64,000 bases of DNA. It comes from Rothia nasimurium (GTDB taxonomy: Bacteria > Actinomycetota > Actinomycetes > Actinomycetales > Micrococcaceae). Positions within the stretch are counted from its first letter, which is position 1; each line of letters opens with the position of its first letter. Shown here piece after piece: positions 33,478 through 41,676 of the stretch. The translations under genes were made by a program, and so were the position numbers. Where the stretch lies: assembly GCF_928381705.1 (NCBI RefSeq), contig NZ_CAKMSR010000006.1, positions 62,001 through 126,000 of the forward strand, read 5' to 3'. A model generated the notes under the pieces. That model did not search any database and was not told the origin of the DNA. It was given only the letters and a program-made list of their open reading frames with translations.

Positions 33478-34404
33478 ATGGCTGTTAATGATCATCCGGG
33501 CACAGTTGTTTCGGCAATTTTTGCATTGATATCAGGTTTAGTGAGTGCAAGTATTGCAGCTTTTATGGTGACGCGGACTATTAAAAATAGTCGGGCAGTG
33601 ACTGCGCCTCATTTGGACAGGCTTGATAAGACAGTTAAAATTTATAAAGATTACCCTGATGGTAAATTTTTGCAAGGAAAAGGTAAATCCCTTAAAGAAA
33701 AACTGCTAGATTCTATCGAAATTTACTCAAAGCGAAGCTTGTTTGAAGCATCTATTTATACAGCATCGCATGGAAATAAAAGGGTTTTAAAATATTTTGA
33801 TAGCTATGCTGATAGCCTAATTTACGGCAAGGTGAACCCCTCGCCTCCGCTATTCTGGAATTTTGCAATCATTATTCTAGGACCATTGTTATCATCTCTT
33901 TATTTACTTTCTTCTCTGTTTTTCATACTATCTTTCATTGATATTGCTATTAACCTTAAACTTGGTGACTCCGGTTTTTCCGGTGGCGATTTGATTTTTA
34001 TTGCCTGGGCTTACATTCTAAATTCTACGGCATTCATGTTTTGCAACTATTTAATCTATAAAGTGTTCCCCTGGCACGCAGTCGTTAAGTCTTCATATTC
34101 TGAAAGTTTGAGTATGTTCAATTTGAAATTTTCAGATACGCAGAAAACCTTTTTGCTCTCTGAGTTGAGTTATAAGCTAATAAATTTTGAATTTCTTGAG
34201 AATTTGATTTATATGGTTGAGCTTATGGATCGGGGTGTCGACAAATTTCTGAATAGAAATAAGATGAAGGCGTGTAAAAATCTGAATTTAATCTGGTTCT
34301 TCCCCCTGATTTTAATCACAATTTTACCCATAGTCTTTTCAATGTTTTTTGCCAATTTACTAATTTACCCCATTAAATATTTGTTTTACGCAATTGTTAA
34401 ATAA
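33478..34404 (+). CDS. Unknown membrane protein in an AT-rich island
   Basis: I do not recognise a family. From the ATG chosen the protein has 308 residues, with one hydrophobic segment near the N-terminus (VVSAIFALISGLVSASIAAF), a basic soluble stretch of about 90 residues, a pair of central membrane segments and a long hydrophobic C-terminus rich in Phe, Ile and Leu. The GC content is far below that of the surroundings and codons such as TTA, ATA and AAA are common, which marks it as foreign. A GTG 13 codons upstream is an alternative start; neither has a good ribosome site. It has no partner gene in the island. Confidence 0.6.
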   Translation: MAVNDHPGTVVSAIFALISGLVSASIAAFMVTRTIKNSRAVTAPHLDRLDKTVKIYKDYPDGKFLQGKGKSLKEKLLDSIEIYSKRSLFEASIYTASHGNKRVLKYFDSYADSLIYGKVNPSPPLFWNFAIIILGPLLSSLYLLSSLFFILSFIDIAINLKLGDSGFSGGDLIFIAWAYILNSTAFMFCNYLIYKVFPWHAVVKSSYSESLSMFNLKFSDTQKTFLLSELSYKLINFEFLENLIYMVELMDRGVDKFLNRNKMKACKNLNLIWFFPLILITILPIVFSMFFANLLIYPIKYLFYAIVK

Positions 34405-35087
34405 AGTTTTTGGCAATTCTCTGAGGGGTGAGATATGGGAAAAATTTAAATATTGGAATAATAGTTTTGTTGCAGTATTTTCATCACAATTTTCAGAGGG
34501 TGTGGAGGTTGCGGGGGAACTGTGAAATAACTAAGTTTGGAGGTTTGCTCTAAACTTCGCAAAATATGGTTTGATGCACGAATTTTGTCCCGGCTGAGGA
34601 TGTTTCTCCGCTGGTATATCAGAAGAAATTTTTACCTTAAAAGTATAATTTTATTAAAACTCTTCCTAATATTTTTGTGTCGGCCACTTGTCTTGAAAAG
34701 ACCCTCATATCAATCCTGGACTATTCTGATTGATTCATTTGAGGGCATTCTTGCCCTGCTTTTCAATGGTATGAATAAATCATTAGTAAGCTCACTAAAC
34801 CTTGGTGTGGTGTCTAAAAAATCAGGTGAATAAATTATGGAGAAGTAGCCGCTAGGGGAAGAGGGGTCGACCGTTTACACCAGTTGCGCCAGCACTGAGC
34901 CCCACTGCGGTTTCATTTTTGACCGCTAGGTTGTGATTGTGAGGCTGTTGGCTAAATCGTTCCCTTCGTTAGGGCCGGGGCTCGTCTTGTGTCGAATTAA
35001 GACGCGACCCAACCCCTTTCGTTGAAAATTAAGAGCGCGAGAGTAAAGTGAGAATAGTCAATATATGAACTAAGTAAGGAGCTTGTC
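34405..35087. other. Gene-poor AT-rich stretch, right half of the island
   Basis: This 683-bp stretch has no convincing gene. One frame (34537-34833, TTG start) encodes 98 residues with a hydrophobic, Arg/Lys-rich N-terminal part, but it lacks a family match that I recognise and could be a fragment or chance. Base composition returns to normal near 34850. The last 60 bp carry the promoter and ribosome site of the following reductase gene. Confidence 0.5.
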
Positions 35088-35762
35088 ATGACCACAGCAA
35101 TCATCGGAACAGGGCGCATTGGCTCACAGGTCGCCCTCCGCCTGGCCCGCGGGGGAGAAGAGATACTGGTTGCGGAGTCAAATTTCGAATCGGCTCAGAA
35201 ATCAGCCCAAGAACTGGGGCTAGGTATTCGGGCTGGTACCGTCGAGCAGGTCATTGACGAGGCAGACACAGTTGTCTTCGCTACGATGTTCCCCGTTACT
35301 CAGCAGTTGCTACAGGAACACTCTTCACAGTTGGTGGACAAGGTTGTTGTTGATCCATCCAACAACTTCCGGGCTGCTGACGATGACCGGGCGGTTTCCG
35401 CCAACCCAGAAGGGTCCTCAGCTGGCCAGCAAAACGCTGCCCTGCTTCTTCCTCAGGGAGTCCATTTCGTCAAAGCACTGGGAACTATGAGCGCGGCTAA
35501 TCGGGGCAAAGAAACTACCGGTAGCGGTGAAAAGGTGGCTCAACTTTTTGCAACGGACGACCCTGTAGCGCAAGAGCGCATTACCCACCTACTGCGTCTG
35601 GGTGGCTGGGAGCCCGTCAAGGCCGGCGGCTTGGACATTGCTTCCAGAATCGAGGTCGGTGGCGCCTGGCACGACCGTGGTGGACTGAGCGGACGGATTC
35701 TCAGCAAGGAGGAAGCGGAAAAACTGGTCAGCCAACCCCTTGCGGAGGAATCAGCACGATAA
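35088..35762 (+). CDS. NADPH-dependent F420 reductase-like oxidoreductase
   Basis: The 224-residue protein begins with a Rossmann nucleotide-binding motif, AIIGTGRIG (residues 4-12), and a second strand suited to NADP. The body resembles the NAD(P)-binding/F420-dependent oxidoreductase family (VVFATMFPVTQQLL, KVVVDPSNNF, VHFVKALGTMSA). True F420 use cannot be judged from sequence, and the substrate is unknown. AAGGAG seven bases before the ATG sets the start. It stands alone between the AT-rich island and the sirohydrochlorin chelatase gene. Confidence 0.82.
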   Translation: MTTAIIGTGRIGSQVALRLARGGEEILVAESNFESAQKSAQELGLGIRAGTVEQVIDEADTVVFATMFPVTQQLLQEHSSQLVDKVVVDPSNNFRAADDDRAVSANPEGSSAGQQNAALLLPQGVHFVKALGTMSAANRGKETTGSGEKVAQLFATDDPVAQERITHLLRLGGWEPVKAGGLDIASRIEVGGAWHDRGGLSGRILSKEEAEKLVSQPLAEESAR

Positions 35763-35804
35763 AAGCGGGAGAAGCGCATCTGCCAGTCGATTGATTGTGC
35801 GGTA

Positions 35805-35834
35805 CAGTGGGTGGGGTCAGCCCCACCCACTGTG
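35805..35834. terminator. Perfect GC-rich hairpin before the chelatase gene
   Basis: ACAGTGGGTGGGG pairs without mismatch with CCCCACCCACTGT around a four-base loop. There is no T-run. It lies 27 bp before the chelatase start and may terminate the upstream gene or control the downstream one. Confidence 0.5.
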
Positions 35835-35860
35835 CTGTGCAGGCAGCAGACTGGAGCCCC

Positions 35861-36583
35861 ATGATTCACCTGGTCGCCACCTCCCACGGAACCGATAACC
35901 CCCAGGGCCGCGAAGCCGTCAACCTCATCCGAGAGCAGCTCACTGCCCTGGTCGAGGCCCAGGCCCCAGGAACCTACACCGTGCACGAAGCCTACGTTGA
36001 TGTGCAAGAACCCTCCCTGCCGCAGGTGCTGCAGGAGTTGCCGTCCGGGGCTACCGCCGTCCTTCTGCCCCTGCTACTCTCACCGGGCTACCATACCGAA
36101 CACGACATGAGGCAGGCAGCCGCAGACGCTAGCCACCTGACCACCGCAGTAGCTCGCGCCCTCGGCCCTTCAGCAGCTCTTGCCAAACTCCAGCGTCAGC
36201 GCCTCGAAGAGGCAGGCTGGGATGGCTACGACGATATCGCGCTGGCAGCAGCCGGTTCCTCCAGGGCGGACGGCCGTGAAGCGGTGCTCTATCAGGCAGA
36301 AGTTTTCAGCACCCTGCTCAGCCGGCAGGTGCCCTACGGCTTTGTGGCTGACATTGAACCCACCATCGAAGAGGCATGGGAGAGCAACCAGGCTGAGTAT
36401 ATTTCTACCTACCTGCTGGCCCGCGGCTACTTCCACAGCAAACTCACCAAGGCTTACCAGAGCACAGAAAAGGCGGTCGTCGCCGAGCCGCTGGTGCTGC
36501 CCGGAGACGCCGCCTCCGCCGCGATAGTTGCTTCGGTTGCTTTTGAAAGAGCTACCGAAGCCCTCACCGCTCTTAGCGCTTAA
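35861..36583 (+). CDS. sirB: Sirohydrochlorin chelatase-like protein
   Basis: The 240-residue protein resembles CbiX/SirB, the class II chelatase that inserts iron into sirohydrochlorin to make sirohaem. The N-terminal LVATSHGTDNPQG contains the metal-site His of the first half, and LLLSPGYHTEHDM contains the second conserved His. The two halves form the usual duplicated fold. GGAG lies four bases before the ATG chosen; a longer frame upstream passes through a hairpin and is unlikely. Nearby cobA, sirC, sulfite reductase and nitrite reductase make sirohaem its obvious product. It overlaps the convergent pdxY by 11 bp. Confidence 0.85.
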   Translation: MIHLVATSHGTDNPQGREAVNLIREQLTALVEAQAPGTYTVHEAYVDVQEPSLPQVLQELPSGATAVLLPLLLSPGYHTEHDMRQAAADASHLTTAVARALGPSAALAKLQRQRLEEAGWDGYDDIALAAAGSSRADGREAVLYQAEVFSTLLSRQVPYGFVADIEPTIEEAWESNQAEYISTYLLARGYFHSKLTKAYQSTEKAVVAEPLVLPGDAASAAIVASVAFERATEALTALSA

Positions 36584-37427
36584 CCGCTACAGCCTCAAAG
36601 GTCTCAGCAGGTTCAACGTAGGCCTGCTGGGACTCGATCAGCTGCAGTTCACGCTGGCCCGAGGCCAGGGTGTTCTTCAGCAGTTCGTAGACGCTGGCAG
36701 TGGTGAGTTCCAGGGCCTTCTTCAGACTCTTACCCGACGCGAAGTGAGAGGCAAACAGGGCCTGGGTAACGTCGCCTGAGCCGTTGGCCTTCATCGGCAA
36801 GCGAGGAGTGGTAATCAGCCAGGCTTCATCGCCCGAAACCGCCAGCATCTGGATTGAATCCTCCGGGGTTTCGGGGGTGTTCACACTGGTCACCAGCACA
36901 GTCTGGGGGCCAATCTTCTGGGCTGCGGCCACAGAATCAAGCACCTCATCGAGGGTCTGGGGGTCGGTGCCGGTCACAAAGCCCAGCTCAAACTGGTTGG
37001 GGGTAATGATGTCAGCGTGCTGAATCACGCGGTCACGAATCAGTTCCTGCACCTCGGGGGAGACGAAGCAGCCACTGGTGGCATTACCCAGGACGGGGTC
37101 GCAGGAGTACAGGACGCCCGGGTTAGCAGCACGGGCCTTGGCGACGGCATCGAGGATGGCATCACCGATGGAGGAGCCACCCTGATAGCCGGAAATCACC
37201 AGGGCGGTATCGGTCAGACCGCCGCGTTCCTCGATGCCGGTGACAATCTCGCGGACGTCGTCGCCCGAAATCAGCGGCCCACGCCAAGCACCGTAGCCGG
37301 TGTGGTTCGAGAAGAGGACGGTGTTGACGGGCATAACCTCGTGGCCAAGACGCTGGAGGGGGAAGACGGCAGCTGAATTACCTACGTGGCCGTAAGCTAC
37401 AGCGGACTGAATAGACAAAATACGCAT
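36573..37427 (-). CDS. pdxY: Pyridoxal kinase
   Basis: The 284-residue protein is a ribokinase-fold vitamin B6 kinase that phosphorylates pyridoxal to PLP. Family marks are MRILSIQSAVAYGHVGNSAA at the N-terminus, LISGYQG-like VISGYQGG, DPVLGN, ADIITPNQFELGFVTG, and the anion-hole/catalytic region MKANGSGDVTQALFA, where the GSGD Asp is the catalytic base. The start ATG lies seven bases after CACAAT with no ribosome site, which suggests a leaderless transcript. It is not obviously linked to sulfur metabolism, apart from PLP use in cysteine synthesis. Confidence 0.93.
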   Translation of the reverse strand: MRILSIQSAVAYGHVGNSAAVFPLQRLGHEVMPVNTVLFSNHTGYGAWRGPLISGDDVREIVTGIEERGGLTDTALVISGYQGGSSIGDAILDAVAKARAANPGVLYSCDPVLGNATSGCFVSPEVQELIRDRVIQHADIITPNQFELGFVTGTDPQTLDEVLDSVAAAQKIGPQTVLVTSVNTPETPEDSIQMLAVSGDEAWLITTPRLPMKANGSGDVTQALFASHFASGKSLKKALELTTASVYELLKNTLASGQRELQLIESQQAYVEPAETFEAVAVKR

Positions 37428-37548
37428 AAACACCATTGTGGCACGCCCCGGGTCTACCTGCGGTACGCACGTTTCATTAGATGACAAGTAAGCCTGCAAC
37501 CAGTGGCGCACAGTAGTGGGCTGCAAGGACCTCAAGCAAACCTAGTGG

Positions 37549-37600
37549 CGTAAAAATTACCCCCGGTGAAGACCTATGACGTAAAAATGTCGCCCCGTGA
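37549..37600 (+). promoter_or_regulatory. Two direct repeats upstream of the cys operon
   Basis: CGTAAAAATTACCCCCGGTGA (its first 20 bases at 37549-37568) and the similar CGTAAAAATGTCGCCCCGTG (37580-37599) start 31 bp apart, about three helical turns. They lie roughly 40 bp upstream of a TAGACT -10 box that has no good -35 element. This is the arrangement expected for a transcriptional activator of sulfate assimilation. The regulator is not in the window. Confidence 0.55.
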
Positions 37601-37690
37601 CCTGGTACCCGCAATAACTCGACCACCCTGCCCCCATAAGCCTAGACTTTCAAACAATTCAACCCTAAGAACTGTTATGAAAGGAGCGCT

Positions 37691-38491
37691 ATGGAACCCT
37701 CACCCGTGAGCTTTAAAAACTTTGGTCTTGGCTCACCGGCCGCAGCGCTAGAAGATCCGGCTATCAGCCCGGAGGGCACGGTCGAGCCAACCCAGCTCTC
37801 AGACGCCGAGAAAGAAGCCAACCGGCAACTCGTGGATCGCTATGCCGAAGCCCTCTACGATGCAAGCGCCGAAGAAATCCTGACCTGGGCCCATGAACAT
37901 GTGACCGGCAAGCTGGTGGTAACCCTCTCCATGGAAAACACGGTGCTCGCCGAACTGGCTAGCCGCTACCTGCCTGACTCAGACTTCCTCTTTCTCGATA
38001 CCGGCTACCACTTCCCCGAGACCCTGGACGTGGCCCAGCAGGTAGAGGAACGCTACCCCCAGAACCTGGTCAGAGCCAAGCCCCTGCTCACCGTGGGCCA
38101 GCAGGACGCCCGCTACGGCATCAACCTCTACGGCACCGACCCCGCAGCCTGCTGTCGCATGCGCAAGGTCGAGCCCCTGGCAGCGTCCATGGCTCCCTAT
38201 ACCGGCTGGATTACCGGCCTCCGCCGGGCAGATTCACCGCTGCGCGCCACCACCCCGGCGCTGGACATAGACCCCAACGGCAGACTCAAGATCTCGCCCC
38301 TGGTTACCTGGAGCCTTGAAGATACCGACCGGTACATCGACGAAAAGAACCTCATTGTTCACCCCCTGACCAAGGCAGGCTACCCCTCAATCGGCTGCGC
38401 CCCCTGCACCGCCAAGGTTGAAGCCGGCCAGGACCCCCGCAGCGGACGCTGGGCAGGGTTCACCAAGACAGAATGCGGACTACACACATGA
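37691..38491 (+). CDS. cysH: Phosphoadenylyl/adenylyl-sulfate reductase
   Basis: CysH reduces activated sulfate to sulfite using thioredoxin. The 266-residue protein has the PP-loop-like segment VVTLSMENT, the paired cysteines ACCRMRKVEPL and the second pair GCAPCT, which together bind the [4Fe-4S] cluster of adenylyl-sulfate (APS) reductases, and the catalytic C-terminal ECGLHT. Because both cluster pairs are present and the following CysN lacks an APS kinase domain, APS is the likely substrate rather than PAPS. AAAGGAGC precedes the ATG. The stop overlaps cysD (ATGA), and the operon continues to cysN and beyond. Confidence 0.95.
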   Translation: MEPSPVSFKNFGLGSPAAALEDPAISPEGTVEPTQLSDAEKEANRQLVDRYAEALYDASAEEILTWAHEHVTGKLVVTLSMENTVLAELASRYLPDSDFLFLDTGYHFPETLDVAQQVEERYPQNLVRAKPLLTVGQQDARYGINLYGTDPAACCRMRKVEPLAASMAPYTGWITGLRRADSPLRATTPALDIDPNGRLKISPLVTWSLEDTDRYIDEKNLIVHPLTKAGYPSIGCAPCTAKVEAGQDPRSGRWAGFTKTECGLHT

Positions 38492-39402
38492 GCACCACAA
38501 CAACAGAAACCCTTTCACCCCACCTCAAAGACCTAGAAAACGAGTCAATCCACATCCTGCGCGAAGTAGCCGGGCAATTCGACAAGGTCGCCCTGCTCTT
38601 CTCAGGCGGTAAAGACTCCGTTGTCGTCTACGAACTAGCCCGACGTGCCTTCGCACCGGCACCCGTGCCCTTTGAACTGCTGCACGTAGATACCGGCCAC
38701 AACTTCCCTGAAGTTATCGACTTCCGCGACCGCCTGGTGGAGCGCACTGGCGCCCGCCTGCGCGTGGCCAAAGTCCAGGACTGGATCGACCGGGGAGAAC
38801 TCCAGGAGCGCCCCGACGGCACCCGCAACCCCCTGCAGACCGTCCCCCTGGTCGAAACCATCGAAGAACAAGGCTACGACGCGGTGCTCGGTGGCGCTCG
38901 CCGCGATGAGGAACGCGCCCGCGCCAAAGAGCGCATCTTCTCGGTACGCGACGCCTTCGGCGGCTGGGACCCCCGCCGCCAGCGCCCCGAGCTGTGGAAC
39001 CTATACAACGGCGGCCACCTGCCCGGCGAGAACATCCGCGTCTTCCCCATCTCCAACTGGACCGAAGCCGATATCTGGGAATACATCGGAGCCCGAGCTA
39101 TCGAGCTTCCCCCCATCTACTTCTCCCACGAGCGCGAAGTCTTCAACCGCGACGGCATGTGGCTGACCGCAGGGGAGTGGGGTGGCCCCACCAAGGGCGA
39201 ACCCCTTGAAACCCGCCGGGTACGTTACCGTACCGTCGGCGATATGAGTTGCACCGGCGCCGTCCTATCTGAAGCCAGCACGGTACAGGACATTATCACC
39301 GAAATCTCCACCTCCACCCTGACCGAACGCGGCGCAACCCGCGCGGACGACCGCCTGAGCGAATCCGCCATGGAAGACCGTAAGAAGGAAGGTTATTTCT
39401 AA
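38488..39402 (+). CDS. cysD: Sulfate adenylyltransferase subunit 2
   Basis: CysD is the catalytic half of ATP sulfurylase, which activates sulfate to APS. The PP-loop SGGKDS (residues 39-44) and the downstream GGARRDEERARAKERIF block and NWTEADIWEYI are typical. The protein has 304 residues from the ATG that overlaps the cysH stop. An in-frame start 15 bp upstream is possible but would enlarge the overlap without a better ribosome site. It works with CysN, encoded one base further on. Confidence 0.96.
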   Translation: MSTTTTETLSPHLKDLENESIHILREVAGQFDKVALLFSGGKDSVVVYELARRAFAPAPVPFELLHVDTGHNFPEVIDFRDRLVERTGARLRVAKVQDWIDRGELQERPDGTRNPLQTVPLVETIEEQGYDAVLGGARRDEERARAKERIFSVRDAFGGWDPRRQRPELWNLYNGGHLPGENIRVFPISNWTEADIWEYIGARAIELPPIYFSHEREVFNRDGMWLTAGEWGGPTKGEPLETRRVRYRTVGDMSCTGAVLSEASTVQDIITEISTSTLTERGATRADDRLSESAMEDRKKEGYF

Positions 39403-39403
39403 A

Positions 39404-40699
39404 ATGACCCTGCTCACCCACCCCACCGATATCGAGACCGCTACCGGGGCAGCGGCGTCCGCCCAGCTTGCAACCCGTCAGACCCTGCGCCTGTGCACCG
39501 CCGGAAGCGTCGACGACGGCAAATCAACCTTCGTGGGCCGCCTGCTCCACGACACCAAGAGCGTGCTAGCCGACCAGCTCTCAGCGGTCGAGCGTACCAG
39601 CCGCGAGCGCGGCCACGACGGCCTGGACCTATCGCTCCTAGTTGATGGTCTGCGCGCAGAACGCGAGCAGGGCATCACCATCGACGTGGCCTACCGTTAC
39701 TTCTCAACCGCCGAGCGCACCTTCATCCTGGCTGACACCCCGGGCCACGTGCAGTACACCCGCAATACCGTGACGGGGGTTTCAACCTCCCAGGTTGTGG
39801 TGCTCTTAGTGGACGCCCGCCACGGCGTAGTGACCCAGACCCGCCGCCACCTGACGGTTGCAGCCCTGCTGGGTGTGCGCCAGGTAGTCCTGGCTGTGAA
39901 CAAGATTGACCTGGTGGATTACTCCCAGGACGTCTTTGAGCAGATTCGCGAGGACTTTACGGCTTTGGCGCAGGCTAAGGGCGTCGCCGAGGTAACCGTA
40001 ATCCCTATTAGTGCCCTGAAGGGGGATAACGTGGTGGAACCTTCTGCCAACACTCCCTGGTACACCGGCCCGACCGTGTTGCGCTACCTAGAAACCGTGG
40101 ACGTCACCGACGCTACCTCTGAGCTGGGGCTGCGCCTGCCCATCCAGTATGTAATTCGCCCCCAGGGTACCGACTACCGGGGTTACGCCGGGCGTATCAC
40201 CGCCGGTCACCTGGCTGTGGGCGACACCGTGCACCTGGGGCAGGGGCGAACCAGCACCGTCACCCACATCGATACCGCAGATGGGGCGGCAACCACTGCC
40301 ACCATAGGAGACTCCATCGTGGTGCGCCTGGCAGACGATATCGACCTCTCCCGCGGTGACCTCATTGCAGGTGCCGACCGCCCCGAGGGAAGCCGGGAAC
40401 TCACCGCCACCCTGGTAGGGCTAGCCGACACCCCGCTACGCCCCGGCGCCAAGGTAAAACTCCGCTACGGAACCTCCCTAGTGCGAGCTCGATTGGTCTC
40501 CATCGACTCCCTGCTCGACATCGATACCAACCAGGAACACCCCGGCGAAGCCATCGAACTCAACGACATCGCCACCGTCACCCTACAACTAGCAGAAGAC
40601 CTACCCGTCGAACCCTACAGCGGGCGCGGCCTGGTAGGCTCCCTGCTGCTGATCAACCAGGCAGACGGCAACACCCTAGCCGCAGGCCTCGTCCGCTAG
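39404..40699 (+). CDS. cysN: Sulfate adenylyltransferase subunit 1 (GTPase)
   Basis: CysN couples GTP hydrolysis to APS formation by CysD. GTPase motifs are intact: AGSVDDGKST (residues 33-42), the DTPGH switch and NKIDLVD. Beta-barrel domains 2 and 3, as in EF-Tu relatives, follow. At 431 residues it ends there, with no fused APS kinase (CysC) domain, and no cysC lies nearby, which agrees with direct use of APS by the reductase. AAGAAGGAAGG lies near the end of cysD as ribosome site. Confidence 0.96.
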   Translation: MTLLTHPTDIETATGAAASAQLATRQTLRLCTAGSVDDGKSTFVGRLLHDTKSVLADQLSAVERTSRERGHDGLDLSLLVDGLRAEREQGITIDVAYRYFSTAERTFILADTPGHVQYTRNTVTGVSTSQVVVLLVDARHGVVTQTRRHLTVAALLGVRQVVLAVNKIDLVDYSQDVFEQIREDFTALAQAKGVAEVTVIPISALKGDNVVEPSANTPWYTGPTVLRYLETVDVTDATSELGLRLPIQYVIRPQGTDYRGYAGRITAGHLAVGDTVHLGQGRTSTVTHIDTADGAATTATIGDSIVVRLADDIDLSRGDLIAGADRPEGSRELTATLVGLADTPLRPGAKVKLRYGTSLVRARLVSIDSLLDIDTNQEHPGEAIELNDIATVTLQLAEDLPVEPYSGRGLVGSLLLINQADGNTLAAGLVR

Positions 40700-40724
40700 A
40701 GCCCCACACAGAACGAATACCACC

Positions 40725-41672
40725 ATGAACAAACTACTTCTCATCGCCCTGGGCGGTCTGCTCGCCCAACTGGTCGACGGCAGCCTCGGCATGGGCTTCG
40801 GAGCTACCTCAACCACCCTGCTCCTTGCCCTTGCAGCGATGAACCCGGCCAGCGCGTCCGCAGTTGTTCATGTGGCAGAACTCGGAACCACCCTCGCCTC
40901 GGGCGTCAGCCACTGGCGATTCAACAACATCGACTGGAAGGTCGTGCTGCGACTGGGCCTGCCGGGTGCGGTAGGGGCCTTTGCAGGAGCGACCCTGCTC
41001 TCCAACCTCTCCCTGGCTACCGCCAAGCCGGTCATGGCAACTATCTTGACCCTCATCGGCATCAACCTGGTACTCCGCTTCTCCACCGGCCGCCGCGCCG
41101 CCCGCGGCACCGGCGCTCCCGCCAACCCCCGCATCCTCGGCTTCCTCGGGCTCTTCGGCGGATTCGTGGACGCCGCCGGTGGGGGAGGCTGGGGCCCGGT
41201 CACCAGCTCCACCCTCATGACCATCGGCAAAACCGAACCCCGCCGCATCGTGGGCACGGTCAACACCGCTGAATTTCTGGTTACCCTAGCAGCAAGCCTG
41301 GGCTTTGTACTGGGCATGTGGCAGGACCTCATCGAACACCTCCTAGCCGTCCTTGCCCTGCTGGCCGGTGGCGTCCTCGCTGCCCCCGTTGCCGCCTGGC
41401 TGGTCACCCGGATCAACCCCACCGCCCTCGGAGGCTTTGTGGGCACCTGCCTGGTCGTCACCCACCTGCCCTACCTCACCGGCCTCGTACCGGCCCTGGC
41501 CCCCTACAGCCTGCCGCTCACCCTGGGGGCAGCCCTCACCGGGCTGGCCCTGAGCACCCGAGGAGTGCTGCGGAGCCGAAACCTCACCCTCAGTCGCCCC
41601 ACCGGCTACAGTGAAACTATCGCATCTTCGCATCACGCGCTCGCCACCAGCACCACACGCACGAAAGACTAA
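40725..41672 (+). CDS. TauE/SafE-family transporter, probable sulfite exporter or sulfate-linked permease
   Basis: The 315-residue membrane protein has about eight hydrophobic segments and the family's Gly-rich loops, for example LVDGSLGMGFGATSTTLLL at the N-terminus and GGFVDAAGGGGWGPVTSSTL in the middle. TauE/SafE proteins move sulfite and other sulfur-containing anions. Its position inside the cys operon, between cysN and sulfite reductase, suggests export of excess sulfite or import of sulfate; the direction cannot be read from sequence. The last 40 residues are Ser/Thr/His-rich and polar. It ends five bases before the next start. Confidence 0.88.
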   Translation: MNKLLLIALGGLLAQLVDGSLGMGFGATSTTLLLALAAMNPASASAVVHVAELGTTLASGVSHWRFNNIDWKVVLRLGLPGAVGAFAGATLLSNLSLATAKPVMATILTLIGINLVLRFSTGRRAARGTGAPANPRILGFLGLFGGFVDAAGGGGWGPVTSSTLMTIGKTEPRRIVGTVNTAEFLVTLAASLGFVLGMWQDLIEHLLAVLALLAGGVLAAPVAAWLVTRINPTALGGFVGTCLVVTHLPYLTGLVPALAPYSLPLTLGAALTGLALSTRGVLRSRNLTLSRPTGYSETIASSHHALATSTTRTKD

Positions 41673-41676
41673 ACCT

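Noticed and set aside
34537..34833. A 98-codon frame with TTG start in the AT-rich island
   Set aside because: No ribosome site or known family, and chance frames of this size occur in AT-rich DNA; mentioned only as a possibility under the gap.
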